From Roseburia hominis (GTDB taxonomy: Bacteria; Bacillota; Clostridia; Lachnospirales; Lachnospiraceae): 64,000 nt of DNA. A program made the position numbers and the translations under genes. Every line of letters begins with the position of its first letter. Positions within the stretch are counted from its first letter, which is position 1. The DNA lies in contig JAETOE010000001.1 in the NCBI GenBank assembly GCA_021771815.1, forward strand, positions 124,001 through 188,000. Direction: 5' to 3'. This document shows positions 9,354 through 17,334 of the stretch, in pieces. The notes under the pieces are model-generated. The model made no database searches and was not told where the DNA came from. It saw only the letters and a program-made list of their open reading frames with translations.

Positions 9354-9689
9354 ATGGAAAAGAGAAAAAACAAAAGGGTAGATATGATTACGGACGTAGA
9401 GCTTTCGCGTCTGGATGAGGAGGGAAACACGGCGGATAGATATGTGAATGCGAATATTTTCAATATTTCCCGCGGCGGCATCGGATTCGAGACGATGTAT
9501 CCTCTTGAGATCGGCAGCTATTACGATACGAGGATCACACTCTGGAGCCGTGAGGTCGTGAGTGCTGTGCTCGAGATCATCCATGGGGAGGAACTCGAGC
9601 GCGGTTACCGCTATGGCGGCGAATTTATCGGCATCTCCGACAGCGATGCGTTAAAAATCGACATATACCAGGTGTTCAATGATATTTAA
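9354..9689 (+). CDS. Single-domain PilZ protein (putative c-di-GMP receptor)
   Basis: A 111-residue cytoplasmic protein consisting of a PilZ beta-barrel only. The two c-di-GMP-binding elements are recognisable: a basic KRKNKR segment at residues 3-8 in place of the RxxxR loop, and the (D/N)xSxxG motif as NISRGG at about 42-47. No output domain is fused, so it would signal by protein-protein contact. It lies 42 bases after queA and convergent to tyrA. Ligand binding is inferred, not shown. Confidence 0.75.
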   Translation: MEKRKNKRVDMITDVELSRLDEEGNTADRYVNANIFNISRGGIGFETMYPLEIGSYYDTRITLWSREVVSAVLEIIHGEELERGYRYGGEFIGISDSDALKIDIYQVFNDI

Positions 9690-9713
9690 AACAGTTTCAT
9701 TTTATTTGAATAT

Positions 9714-10811
9714 CTATCGCTCATAAATCGTGTAATGATGGTGGGATAAAAGCTTAACGGCAGCGTCAAGCGACTTTGCATCGTACATCTCAAGATGCAG
9801 AACGCCGTCCTCAAATTCACGGTTGTGAATGATGCCGATATTCTTGATGCTTAAATGGTTGCTTGCGAGGATGGTCGCCACTGTCGCGATGCCTCCCGCC
9901 TCGTCCAACAGATCGATATACAGCTCGTAGATCTGCTTTAACGCGCCGTTTGCATGGAGCGTGATGGAATCACGGTAATCTTTTGCAGCAGAGAACGCGT
10001 CGATTAACTTATCGCTGTCGGCGTCGTCGACGGCTGCCCGCATTTCTTTCAGTTCTTCCATATAGGAATCCAGGAGTTTCAGAATCTGTTCACGGTTGGA
10101 AAGACAGATATTCTCCCACATAACGGGGGAGGAGGAAGCGATTCTTGTAATATCCTTAAAGCCTCCTGCGGCAATCGTCTTCATCGTATTGTCAGCGTCG
10201 TCGCACCTACGCACAAGATTCACCAGACTGTAGGCGATAATATGCGGAAGATGGCTGATCGCGGCAGTCGCATAATCGTGATGCTCATAATCCAAAACGA
10301 TCGGTATTGCGCCGAGGGATGCGACCAGATCGCGGAAAGCGTCTACCTGCGTATTGTCAGAACCGGCAGTGGGCGTGATGATATAGTAGGCGTTTTCGAG
10401 CAGGGATTCCTTTGCATTGGCGAGTCCTGTCTTTTCCGAGCCTGCCATAGGATGCCCGCCGATGAACTGGCGCTCCATCCCAAGCGCCGTTACCTCGCGG
10501 TGGATGTCCGTTTTCACGCTTCCGACGTCGGTGATGATGCAGCGCTCATTGATATTCCCCTTAAGCCGGCGCAGATATTCGATATTCTTCTGCACGGGCG
10601 TGCACAAAAAGATATAATCACAGTCATAGAAATCATCGATGCTGCATGGAGCAGCGTTCGCAATCAGACCTTGTGCATAAGCTTCCTCAATCGTCGAAGC
10701 ACATCCTGCGACGGCGATGATCGTTACATCGTTATATAAGGCTTTGAGCCGTTTGGCAATCGAACCGCCGATCAGTCCGAGTCCGATAAATCCAATTTTC
10801 TGAAACTGCAT
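9714..10811 (-). CDS. tyrA: Prephenate dehydrogenase with C-terminal ACT domain
   Basis: NAD(P)-dependent oxidative decarboxylation of prephenate to 4-hydroxyphenylpyruvate in tyrosine synthesis. The N-terminal Rossmann fold opens with GFIGLGLIGGS, followed by the ACT-bearing C-terminus (ASNHLSIKNIGIIHNRE, about residues 295-365), likely for feedback by tyrosine. GGHPMAGSEKTG is the family substrate-site motif with its catalytic histidine. I place the start at 10811 (MQFQKIGFIG) because GGGGG precedes it by a normal spacing. The frame is open for another 21 codons, but that stretch lacks a ribosome site and homology. 365 residues. It is monocistronic and convergent to the PilZ gene. Confidence 0.93.
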   Translation of the reverse strand: MQFQKIGFIGLGLIGGSIAKRLKALYNDVTIIAVAGCASTIEEAYAQGLIANAAPCSIDDFYDCDYIFLCTPVQKNIEYLRRLKGNINERCIITDVGSVKTDIHREVTALGMERQFIGGHPMAGSEKTGLANAKESLLENAYYIITPTAGSDNTQVDAFRDLVASLGAIPIVLDYEHHDYATAAISHLPHIIAYSLVNLVRRCDDADNTMKTIAAGGFKDITRIASSSPVMWENICLSNREQILKLLDSYMEELKEMRAAVDDADSDKLIDAFSAAKDYRDSITLHANGALKQIYELYIDLLDEAGGIATVATILASNHLSIKNIGIIHNREFEDGVLHLEMYDAKSLDAAVKLLSHHHYTIYER

Positions 10812-11171
10812 ATCAAATCCCCCGTACCCGGCGTACCGCATTACATATATTCCGTAAAATGGAACGGTACGCACATATCATTTTTTATTCCAGATTATCA
10901 TAGACATTTCAGTCGGGAAAGTCAACACGTTAATTTATAAAAGTAAGCACAAAAAACAGAAAAATAGAGACAACATGTCCTGTTTGTAAATAATGTGTAA
11001 ACAATCAAAAGCAGAATTCGAAAAATGTTCAAAATGCATACATAATCTAGAAAAAGGTTTCTGCTATGATAAATACAGTTAGTAAAAATGAATAAATAAG
11101 TTGTAAAAAACGCCGCGATTTAGTAAAATATAACCATACCTAAACTACTACAGAACATGGAGGGCTTTACT
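10812..11171. other. AT-rich divergent intergenic region
   Basis: 360 bp between the divergent tyrA and EF-G-like genes. There is no credible coding frame or structured RNA. It contains the promoter candidate at 11101-11129 and an imperfect TTTGTAAA...GTAAACAA inverted repeat near 10980-11010 that could be an operator. Confidence 0.5.
11101..11129 (+). promoter_or_regulatory. Candidate sigma-A promoter for the EF-G-like gene
   Basis: TTGTAA at 11101-11106 and TAAAAT at 11124-11129 have a 17-bp spacer, placing the start about 35 bases before the coding region. Confidence 0.5.
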
Positions 11172-13262
11172 ATGAATGTTTACACAACTGACAAGATTCG
11201 TAATGTGGTTTTACTTGGTCATGGGGGATGCGGCAAGACAAGTCTCGTGGAGGCGATGGCTTATCTGGCAGGCATGACGTCACGTATGGGAAAGGTAGAA
11301 GACGGCAATACCATAAGTGATTATGACAAAGAAGAGACGAAGCGTCTGTTCTCGGTCAATACATCCGTTGTCCCGATTTTGTGGGAGGATACGAAGATCA
11401 ACATTCTTGACACGCCGGGATATTTTGATTTTGTCGGCGAGGCGGAAGAAGCGGTCAGCGTTGCCGACGCCGCGATCATCGTAGTGTCCGGCAAGGCGGG
11501 CATCGAGGTCGGAACGAAGAAAGCATGGGAGTTGTGCGAACAGTATAAGCTTCCGCGCATGGTATTTGTCACGGATATGGATATTGATGAGGCGAGTTAC
11601 AGGCAGGAGGTGCAGGATTTACAGGAACTTTACGGCAAGCGTATCGCGCCGTTCCATCTGCCGATCCGTGAGAACGGACAGTTCGTCGGATATGTAAATG
11701 TCTTACAGCAGCGCGCGAAGCGCTGGAAGGACAACGGCGAGGTCGAGAAGACCGATGTGCCGGATTACTCGAAAGAGAACCTTGAGCTTTGCCGCGAGGC
11801 ATTGATGGAGGCGGTCGCAGAGACCAGCGAGGAGTTCATGGACCGCTATTTCGGCGGCGAAGAGTTCTCCGAGGATGAGATTCGTCAGGCGCTCCGCGTG
11901 AACGTAGCGGACGGCAGTATCGTTCCGGTGCTGATGGGATCGAATGTTCTGGCGCGCGGTGTCTACACGCTGCTCGTCGACATCGTAAAATATCTTCCGA
12001 GCCCGGAGAAGCGCACCTGTACCGGAATCAGCGCGAAGACGAATGAAGTGTACAATGCAGACTACGATTTCGCGAAGCCGAAATCGGCATATATCTGGAA
12101 GACGATCGCAGATCCGTTCATCGGAAAATATTCTTTGATCAAAGTAAATTCCGGTGTTCTTAAGACGGACGACGTACTTTTTAATCATCATAAGGATGTG
12201 GAGACGAAGATCGGAAAGCTTTATGTGATCCGCGGCAACAAGCCGGAGGAAGTAAGGGAACTGCACGCAGGAGATATCGGAGCGCTCGCAAAGCTTTCCG
12301 ATGCGGCGACGACAGATTCGCTTTCAACAAAGGCAAACCCGATTTTGTATATTCGTGCGAAGATCTCCACACCATATACCTGTAAGCGCTACAAAGCGAA
12401 GAATAAGGGCGATGAGGATAAGATTTCACAGGCATTGCAGAAACTGATGCTGGAGGATCTGACCTTAAAGGCGGTCAATGACAGCGAGAACGGACAGACG
12501 CTTCTCTATGGCATCGGCGACCAGCATCTGGAAGTGGCAGTCAGCAAGCTTTTGGAGCGTTATAAGGTGGAAGTGGAGCTGATGCGTCCGAAGGTTGCGT
12601 TCCGCGAGACGATCCGCAAGAAGGTTGATGTGGAATATAAGTATAAGAAACAGTCCGGCGGTCACGGTCAGTACGGTCACGTCAAGATGACTTTCGAGCC
12701 GTCCGGCGAACTCGAGACGCCGTATGTATTCGAGCAGTGTGTTGTTGGAGGCGCGGTGCCGAAGAATTATTTCCCGGCGGTAGAAAAGGGCGTTGCGGAG
12801 GCGGTCGTTAAGGGACCGATGGCGGCGTATCCGGTAGTCGGCGTGAAGGCAGTGCTCTACGACGGTTCTTATCATCCGGTGGATTCCTCGGAGATGGCGT
12901 TCAAGGTGGCGACGATGCAGGCGTTCAAGAAAGGATTTTTGGATGCGTCCCCGATTCTCCTTGAGCCGATCGAGTCGCTTAAGGTCGTAGTGCCGGATAA
13001 GTATACCGGAGACATTATGGGCGATCTGAACAAGCGGCGCGGACGCGTGCTCGGCATGAATCCGACAGAGCATGGCTATCAGGAGATTATCGCCGATATT
13101 CCTTCGATGGAACTTTACGGATACAACACCGATCTTCGCTCAATGACGGGCGGCAGCGGTACCTACTCTTATGAATTTTCCAGATACGAGCAGGCGCCGT
13201 CCGACGTGCAGGAGAAGGAAGTGGCGGCAAGGGCTTCCAAGCTCGATAAGATCGAGGAGTAG
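11172..13262 (+). CDS. Elongation factor G-like translational GTPase (paralogue)
   Basis: A 696-residue translational GTPase with the full EF-G domain order. Domain I has P-loop GHGGCGKTS, switch II DTPGYFDF and a variant of NKxD reading VTDMD. Domain II follows, then domain III, domain IV around SGGHGQYGHVKMTFEPSG, and a C-terminal domain V (GDLNKRRGRVLGM). VTDMD replaces the canonical NKMD, and the gene stands alone rather than in the rpsL-rpsG-fusA-tuf operon. This marks it as the EF-G-like paralogue common in Clostridia, of uncertain role (translocation back-up or ribosome rescue). The start is the ATG after ATGGAGG; an in-frame ATG at 11157 overlaps that ribosome site. Confidence 0.9.
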   Translation: MNVYTTDKIRNVVLLGHGGCGKTSLVEAMAYLAGMTSRMGKVEDGNTISDYDKEETKRLFSVNTSVVPILWEDTKINILDTPGYFDFVGEAEEAVSVADAAIIVVSGKAGIEVGTKKAWELCEQYKLPRMVFVTDMDIDEASYRQEVQDLQELYGKRIAPFHLPIRENGQFVGYVNVLQQRAKRWKDNGEVEKTDVPDYSKENLELCREALMEAVAETSEEFMDRYFGGEEFSEDEIRQALRVNVADGSIVPVLMGSNVLARGVYTLLVDIVKYLPSPEKRTCTGISAKTNEVYNADYDFAKPKSAYIWKTIADPFIGKYSLIKVNSGVLKTDDVLFNHHKDVETKIGKLYVIRGNKPEEVRELHAGDIGALAKLSDAATTDSLSTKANPILYIRAKISTPYTCKRYKAKNKGDEDKISQALQKLMLEDLTLKAVNDSENGQTLLYGIGDQHLEVAVSKLLERYKVEVELMRPKVAFRETIRKKVDVEYKYKKQSGGHGQYGHVKMTFEPSGELETPYVFEQCVVGGAVPKNYFPAVEKGVAEAVVKGPMAAYPVVGVKAVLYDGSYHPVDSSEMAFKVATMQAFKKGFLDASPILLEPIESLKVVVPDKYTGDIMGDLNKRRGRVLGMNPTEHGYQEIIADIPSMELYGYNTDLRSMTGGSGTYSYEFSRYEQAPSDVQEKEVAARASKLDKIEE

Positions 13263-13355
13263 GGAAAGCGAAAGCACTGCCGGGGGATAGATGCCGGAGG
13301 AGACGGCTGTGCGATTAAGAAGCCATATATAATTTAAGGAAAGGAGGATGGAACT

Positions 13356-14666
13356 ATGAGAATGCGAAGAGAATTGCTGGCAGTCTTATATGTGTTCATT
13401 CTCCTTTTGAATGACCCCTGGATCGTACAGGCATACGGCATGAATGTGCCGAATGTGTCGGACGGTCTGCTTATGAACAGCAATGCGGCGATCGATCCTT
13501 TTATGGGCGTAAGCGGTGAGGGAATCCATCTGGTCTATGAATTGAACGGAGGAATCAACAGCAACCGCAATCCCGAGGTGCTCGAAAAAGAGAATCTTCC
13601 ATTCACACTGGATATTCCGGTGCGTGAGGGCTACAATTTCGCAGGGTGGTATACAGACAGCGCTTATCGTTGTAAGATTACGGAGATTAACCGCGAGAAC
13701 GCGCAGAACATGGTGCTCTTTGCGAAATGGACGAGGGAGATCGACAACCGCTACAACGTCGAGATGTATTCTTACCGTTCGGGCAATGTACTGAGCCGTA
13801 ATTACAAGGAATTAAAAGAATGCAGCTACGCGTTTCTCGACGATGTTAAGATACCGGGAATGCCTTCGACAAGAGAGCAGGATTATCTGGATAATCTGAT
13901 CAGCAGTGAAACGCAGTGCATGCAGGGCCTTTGTTTTACGCCGGACTATATTCTGATGACCTCTTATTCCGAGGACACAGACTGCCTTGGCTCTCTGATG
14001 GTATTTGACAGGGAGAGCGGCGATTATTTGGTGACGCTTGGAATGAAAAAGAAGAGCCATCTCGGCGGTATTGCCTATGACGGCAGCAATATCTGGATCT
14101 GTCATTCAAATTCCAGGACGTTGGAGCGGATTCCCTATGAATATGTGCAGAAGATTGCGGAGGATGCGCCGGGCTACTGCATTGACGCATCCGCACTGTC
14201 AGATGAGTACGAGCTTAAGAATACGCCGTCCTGCATTACCTGTTATGGAGGAAGAGTCTGGGTCGGAACACACACGAAGATTTTCGGCTCGGAAATGCTG
14301 TCCTACAGTTATGACGAGGAGAGCGATACGCTGACAGCGTTCAGCCGCTATAATATTCCGAGCAAAGTGCAGGGGATCGCATTTGACCGGAACGGGCAGG
14401 TATATTTAAGCATTTCTTACGGAAGGAACAATTCCTCCTATCTGAAAGTATACACTTCCCTGCTTTTGCTGACAAAGCATCCCGACGAGCCGCAGGTCAA
14501 GGTGGAGATGCCGCCGTGCTCGGAGGAGATCGCGATTGCAGATGACAACATTTATGTCGTATTTGAATCGGCAAGTCGGAAATATTTTGAGGGCACGGAC
14601 GGCAACGGCGCGAGCAGTTCGCCAATCGACAAAGTGCTTGAGGTGACGGTCGCGTCGATCTGGTAG
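13356..14666 (+). CDS. Secreted InlB-repeat / beta-propeller-like protein
   Basis: A 436-residue exported protein. Residues 1-26 are a signal peptide ending near WIVQAYG. Residues about 60-130 form one InlB B-type repeat (Listeria-Bacteroides repeat: LVYELNGG, EGYNFAGWYTD, VLFAKWT). From about 180 onward there are recurrent four-strand units such as LMVFDRESGDYLVTLG and GIAYDGSNIWICHSNS, suggesting a beta-propeller or YVTN-like fold. There is no sortase signal or transmembrane anchor. It follows the EF-G-like gene by 93 bases, behind a strong AAAGGAGG ribosome site. A role in surface binding is plausible; the ligand is unknown. Confidence 0.7.
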   Translation: MRMRRELLAVLYVFILLLNDPWIVQAYGMNVPNVSDGLLMNSNAAIDPFMGVSGEGIHLVYELNGGINSNRNPEVLEKENLPFTLDIPVREGYNFAGWYTDSAYRCKITEINRENAQNMVLFAKWTREIDNRYNVEMYSYRSGNVLSRNYKELKECSYAFLDDVKIPGMPSTREQDYLDNLISSETQCMQGLCFTPDYILMTSYSEDTDCLGSLMVFDRESGDYLVTLGMKKKSHLGGIAYDGSNIWICHSNSRTLERIPYEYVQKIAEDAPGYCIDASALSDEYELKNTPSCITCYGGRVWVGTHTKIFGSEMLSYSYDEESDTLTAFSRYNIPSKVQGIAFDRNGQVYLSISYGRNNSSYLKVYTSLLLLTKHPDEPQVKVEMPPCSEEIAIADDNIYVVFESASRKYFEGTDGNGASSSPIDKVLEVTVASIW

Positions 14667-14706
14667 GAGATAAGTGAAGAACAGGGGCGGCGGAAGCCGC
14701 AAAAGA

Positions 14707-14742
14707 AAAGGAGTGGTCTTAAGAACCGCTCCTTCTGTTTTT
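14707..14742. terminator. Bidirectional intrinsic terminator
   Basis: AAGGAGTGGT / ACCGCTCCTT (14708-14717 and 14725-14734) form a 10-bp stem with one G-T pair. T-rich tracts lie on the 3' side in both orientations, separating the convergent genes ending at 14666 and 14719. Confidence 0.75.
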
Positions 14743-15003
14743 CATAATCTGCATGATTTTATCTGTCTTGGCAGATTCCTCCGGGGACATATTCTGTTTT
14801 AAAATCTGTACAAGCAGATCGGTCTCCGGTTCTGTAAACTGAATGTTCTTCGACCTGGCTGACCCCATGGCGGAGAGCAGAAACGGCATCATCTCCTTGA
14901 TGTCGGTCGGCTTTTCCGAGGAAGCAAAGTTCATCAGAAACTGTAGTTTTTCGGGGGACATACCTTGAAGTAAAGGATTGTTGTTCAAAAAATCGTACGC
15001 CAT
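14719..15003 (-). CDS. Small helical protein of unknown function
   Basis: 94 residues, predicted soluble and mostly helical, without a signal peptide. It begins MAYDFLNNNPLLQGMSPEKL and ends with a basic KNRRSGS. The sequence has phrases such as SPEKLQFLMNFASS and EMMPFLLSAMGSARS. It is the second gene of a two-gene minus-strand unit with the 108-residue gene upstream (20 bases apart). I do not recognise a named family. A proper ribosome site (AGGAG) and codon use support a real gene. Confidence 0.7.
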   Translation of the reverse strand: MAYDFLNNNPLLQGMSPEKLQFLMNFASSEKPTDIKEMMPFLLSAMGSARSKNIQFTEPETDLLVQILKQNMSPEESAKTDKIMQIMKNRRSGS

Positions 15004-15022
15004 TTTGACTCCTTTCTATGGA

Positions 15023-15349
15023 TTAGCTGAAAATGGTTTCGTAGGTTTCGAGCATGGAGAACATATTGATGAGCATGTCGATGGTTTCCTGCTCCTTAGC
15101 ACTGCAGAAATTTCGCAGGTCGTTTAACATAGCGACCATATTGTTGTTATCTTCGTCCACCGAGCACATCGACATGACTTTATCCTCCTGGGAGAATACC
15201 TGAACCGTATTTTGCAATTCCATATACTTTATCAATATGGCAAATTGTTTTTTTTGTGCATCTTTCATGTACGGAAGCATCGTTTTTAACATCTGCAGTT
15301 CTCTTGTCTGCGTCATATAATCAAAAGGAGTAAAAGGTGAATTTTCCAT
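15023..15349 (-). CDS. Small acidic helical protein of unknown function
   Basis: 108 residues, acidic and methionine-rich (LQMLKTMLPYMKDAQ; MLINMFSMLETYE), predicted all-helical, no membrane span. It is the first gene of the minus-strand pair with the 94-residue gene, whose start is 20 bases downstream. A GTTTTTCATGG-type leader with a weak AAAAGG site lies before the start. No catalytic motif is visible. It could be a partner or chaperone-like subunit for its neighbour; function is unknown. Confidence 0.7.
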   Translation of the reverse strand: MENSPFTPFDYMTQTRELQMLKTMLPYMKDAQKKQFAILIKYMELQNTVQVFSQEDKVMSMCSVDEDNNNMVAMLNDLRNFCSAKEQETIDMLINMFSMLETYETIFS

Positions 15350-15434
15350 GAAAAACCTTTTTTTCTTATTCTATGCCGGGAAAAGATGCTTTATGACAGC
15401 CTTTGGCATAGGATAATCAGGAAAGGAGTATGTG

Positions 15435-15587
15435 ATGCTGATTATTGAAGGCAATAGTGTTTATGAAATTGATGAGGAGTGCTTGAAGAAGAAAAAAGTT
15501 CCGAAAGAGTGCCAGACGCTGCAGAAACTTCGCATGGAGCACCACAAGCAGGGCGGCAGTTCTCCAGTGGAAGAATCTGATGCATAA
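15435..15587 (+). CDS. Small protein (50 aa), unknown function
   Basis: A 50-codon frame, MLIIEGNSVYEIDEECLKK at its start, with a strong AAGGAG site 6 bases before the ATG. The peptide is charged, with a KKKK cluster at 18-21, two Cys (16 and 26) and a polar tail GGSSPVEESDA. It diverges from the two-gene minus-strand unit. The good ribosome site, ordered composition and position argue that it is real despite its size. I cannot name a function. Confidence 0.65.
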   Translation: MLIIEGNSVYEIDEECLKKKKVPKECQTLQKLRMEHHKQGGSSPVEESDA

Positions 15588-15624
15588 AACGAAAGAACCG
15601 GATGAATAAATAGACCGTTTTTTC

Positions 15625-15668
15625 CGCTGCGGCAAAAGGAAGTTCCCCGCCGGAGCTTTGCCGCAGCG
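15625..15668. repeat. Perfect 12-bp inverted repeat
   Basis: CGCTGCGGCAAA (15625-15636) and TTTGCCGCAGCG (15657-15668) flank a 20-nt loop. There is no U-tract on either side in the direction of transcription, so it is not a standard terminator. Confidence 0.5.
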
Positions 15669-15710
15669 CATGAAGGAAAGTTGCCGGAATATACGATTGA
15701 TAAACAGCAC

Positions 15711-15740
15711 AAAAAGCAGGCTCCTAAGAGCCTGCTTTTT
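15711..15740. terminator. Bidirectional intrinsic terminator
   Basis: AAAAAGCAGGCTC / GAGCCTGCTTTTT is a 13-bp perfect stem with a CTAA loop. It serves the 50-aa gene from the left and the Cys-rich gene from the right. Confidence 0.9.
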
Positions 15741-15753
15741 GACCGTTTAACAA

Positions 15754-15981
15754 TTAACAGCAGAAGCCGTTGTTGTTTCCGCATCCGCCGCAGAAGAACA
15801 GAAGCAGGATGATCCATAAGCAGCTATCGTTACCGCAGCCACATCCGTTTCCGGAACCAATACCACAGCCGTTGTTGTTTCCACAGCAGCAAAGTAACAA
15901 GATGATCCAGAGAATGGAACCACATCCACCCTCGTTACAGGAACATCCACCACCACAGTTTGTTGCAGCTAAATCACTCAT
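15754..15981 (-). CDS. Cys/Gly-rich two-repeat microprotein (HCB-protein-13-like)
   Basis: 75 residues, of which 15 are Cys and 18 Gly. Two hydrophobic repeats, SILWIILLLCCCG (22-34) and CLWIILLLFFCGG (54-66), are each followed by a GNNNG-type turn. The protein therefore alternates short membrane-like strands with Cys/Gly loops. I recall similar Clostridial proteins labelled as chorion class high-cysteine HCB protein 13. That name reflects composition only. A GGAGG site precedes the ATG by 7 bases on the minus strand. Possible roles are spore or envelope cross-linking, or a metal-rich membrane peptide; none is shown. Confidence 0.75.
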   Translation of the reverse strand: MSDLAATNCGGGCSCNEGGCGSILWIILLLCCCGNNNGCGIGSGNGCGCGNDSCLWIILLLFFCGGCGNNNGFCC

Positions 15982-16069
15982 ATTAAATCCTCCAAATTTT
16001 TCTTACACTGTATCTTATGAGCAAAGGGGAGATGTGTTACAAATTTGTGCTGCAAATTTTGAAAAAGAA

Positions 16070-16098
16070 TTGTGATGTGGTTTCTAATTTGATATCAT
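16070..16098 (+). promoter_or_regulatory. Candidate sigma-A promoter of the response-regulator gene
   Basis: TTGTGA (16070-16075) and TATCAT (16093-16098) have a 17-bp spacer. The predicted start is about 35 bases before the coding sequence. Confidence 0.5.
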
Positions 16099-16139
16099 AA
16101 ATAAAAGAAAAGGAATCATCAGTGCATGGAGGGACAGAT

Positions 16140-17153
16140 ATGAGCTTTGTATTGATCGTAGAGCCGGAAGAGGTAAACGCAGAGAGAATCAAGGCTATTT
16201 TAGAGAGTGTAGACAGGACTTTCACATATCAGCTTGTGAATTCCGCCGAGAAAGCGCTCGATGTAATCAGTGAGACTCAAACGGATGTCTTTATAGCGGA
16301 CATGCAGATGCCCGTCATTTCAGGAGCAGAGTTTTTTTCTATGATCGAGATGATGTCGCCCGATACCATCCGCATCGTCATGACAGACGCCAGGAGCATC
16401 AGTGAGACGGTAAAATTCATAAATGAGTGCCGCACCTTTAAGATTATCATTAAACCGTGCCGCGTAGCGGACGATCTGCTTCGCCCGATCGAGGCGGCAC
16501 TGGACTACAAAGAGAAGCTCGATCACAAGGAAGAGCGGGAAAGGGAAGTGGAGGAATCCCGTCGGATTACGGATAAGGAACATAGTGAGAAGAAGCGGAT
16601 GTGGCTTTCACTTGTCAGCGACAGTAAACGTGCCGAGGCGGTGCTTGCCGGATTGATACAGGCGAATCTGTCCTACAGCGATATCGACGGAGAGATGATC
16701 GAACGTGTGGAACGTTGGTATCAGTGGATGATATCGGAATACGTCAACAATGTACTGAATGGTCCGGGAAACTATAAGACGATAGCAGTTGCATTGACCA
16801 GCACCTGCCACAACCCGTCACAGCAGTGCTTCTATGAGATGCGCAAGACCGAAGACAGCGAGATTCCCCCGGAGAGACTGAATGAGATTGCATATATTCT
16901 GACGCTTTTGACGGGAATCTGCAAGGATCTGCTGCGCGGATACCAGATTCGCGTAGTACTTGAACCGACGGAGAAGGCGTATATCTTAAGAATGCGTTTC
17001 GGACTGAATAATCTTACATTCCGTATCCGCAACGAAAAATTGCGCGGCTATTTAATAAAAGCGACAAAGCTGGGCGTTGAGGCGCTCGGCTATAAGACGG
17101 TGCGGTTGGAAAAGGAAGATGCGGTGATTTTAAATATTGCAATTCCGAAATAA
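16140..17153 (+). CDS. Orphan response regulator with uncharacterised output domain
   Basis: 337 residues. An N-terminal receiver domain (1-120) has phospho-acceptor Asp54 in FIADMQMP and the conserved KP pair in IIIKPCRV. The acidic pocket is unusual: the normal Asp-Asp is Glu-Pro-Glu (LIVEPEE). A charged coiled-coil linker follows (about 128-160, KEEREREVEESRR), then a roughly 180-residue C-terminal domain. That domain has no helix-turn-helix, GGDEF, HD or kinase motif that I recognise. No histidine kinase is adjacent. The ATG at 16140 is chosen for its GGAGGG site; an in-frame GTG lies six codons upstream. Confidence 0.75.
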   Translation: MSFVLIVEPEEVNAERIKAILESVDRTFTYQLVNSAEKALDVISETQTDVFIADMQMPVISGAEFFSMIEMMSPDTIRIVMTDARSISETVKFINECRTFKIIIKPCRVADDLLRPIEAALDYKEKLDHKEEREREVEESRRITDKEHSEKKRMWLSLVSDSKRAEAVLAGLIQANLSYSDIDGEMIERVERWYQWMISEYVNNVLNGPGNYKTIAVALTSTCHNPSQQCFYEMRKTEDSEIPPERLNEIAYILTLLTGICKDLLRGYQIRVVLEPTEKAYILRMRFGLNNLTFRIRNEKLRGYLIKATKLGVEALGYKTVRLEKEDAVILNIAIPK

Positions 17154-17176
17154 AGGCTGAAATAATATTTTATGCA

Positions 17177-17206
17177 TTGACAAATCTCATAAGAAATGTA
17201 TAGTAT
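17177..17206 (+). promoter_or_regulatory. Promoter of the citrate synthase / icd operon
   Basis: TTGACA (17177-17182) with TAGTAT (17201-17206) at 18 bp; the overlapping TATAGT gives a 16-bp alternative. The transcription start falls next to the palindrome at 17218-17235. Confidence 0.6.
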
Positions 17207-17217
17207 AAGCATACGGT

Positions 17218-17235
17218 ATAATTGTATACAATTAT
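17218..17235. promoter_or_regulatory. Perfect 18-bp palindrome, probable GntR operator
   Basis: ATAATTGTATACAATTAT is its own reverse complement. It sits just downstream of the -10 element. Its core TTGTATACAA resembles operators of FadR/VanR-subgroup GntR repressors, and such a regulator is the second gene of this operon. Autoregulated repression is inferred. Confidence 0.6.
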
Positions 17236-17334
17236 GCAAGTGACTAATTATACATGCATATGGTAAGTTTATTCGCGGGTGTGGACGGATATTTTACATG
17301 CGCGAAGGCAGGACCGGGCAAAAGGAGTGCAGTT

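Noticed and set aside
11703-12266. 187-codon minus-strand frame
   Set aside because: It is the antisense shadow of the EF-G-like gene. It is Arg/His-rich and lacks a start signal; long shadows are expected at this codon bias.
15625-15668. 12-bp inverted repeat as an intrinsic terminator
   Set aside because: There is no U-tract downstream in either orientation and the loop is 20 nt. A clear terminator lies 45 bp further on.
17254-17334. N-terminal extension of the citrate synthase from ATG 17254
   Set aside because: No ribosome site, no family homology, and it starts only about 20 bp after the operator. AAAGGAG at 17320 marks ATG 17335.
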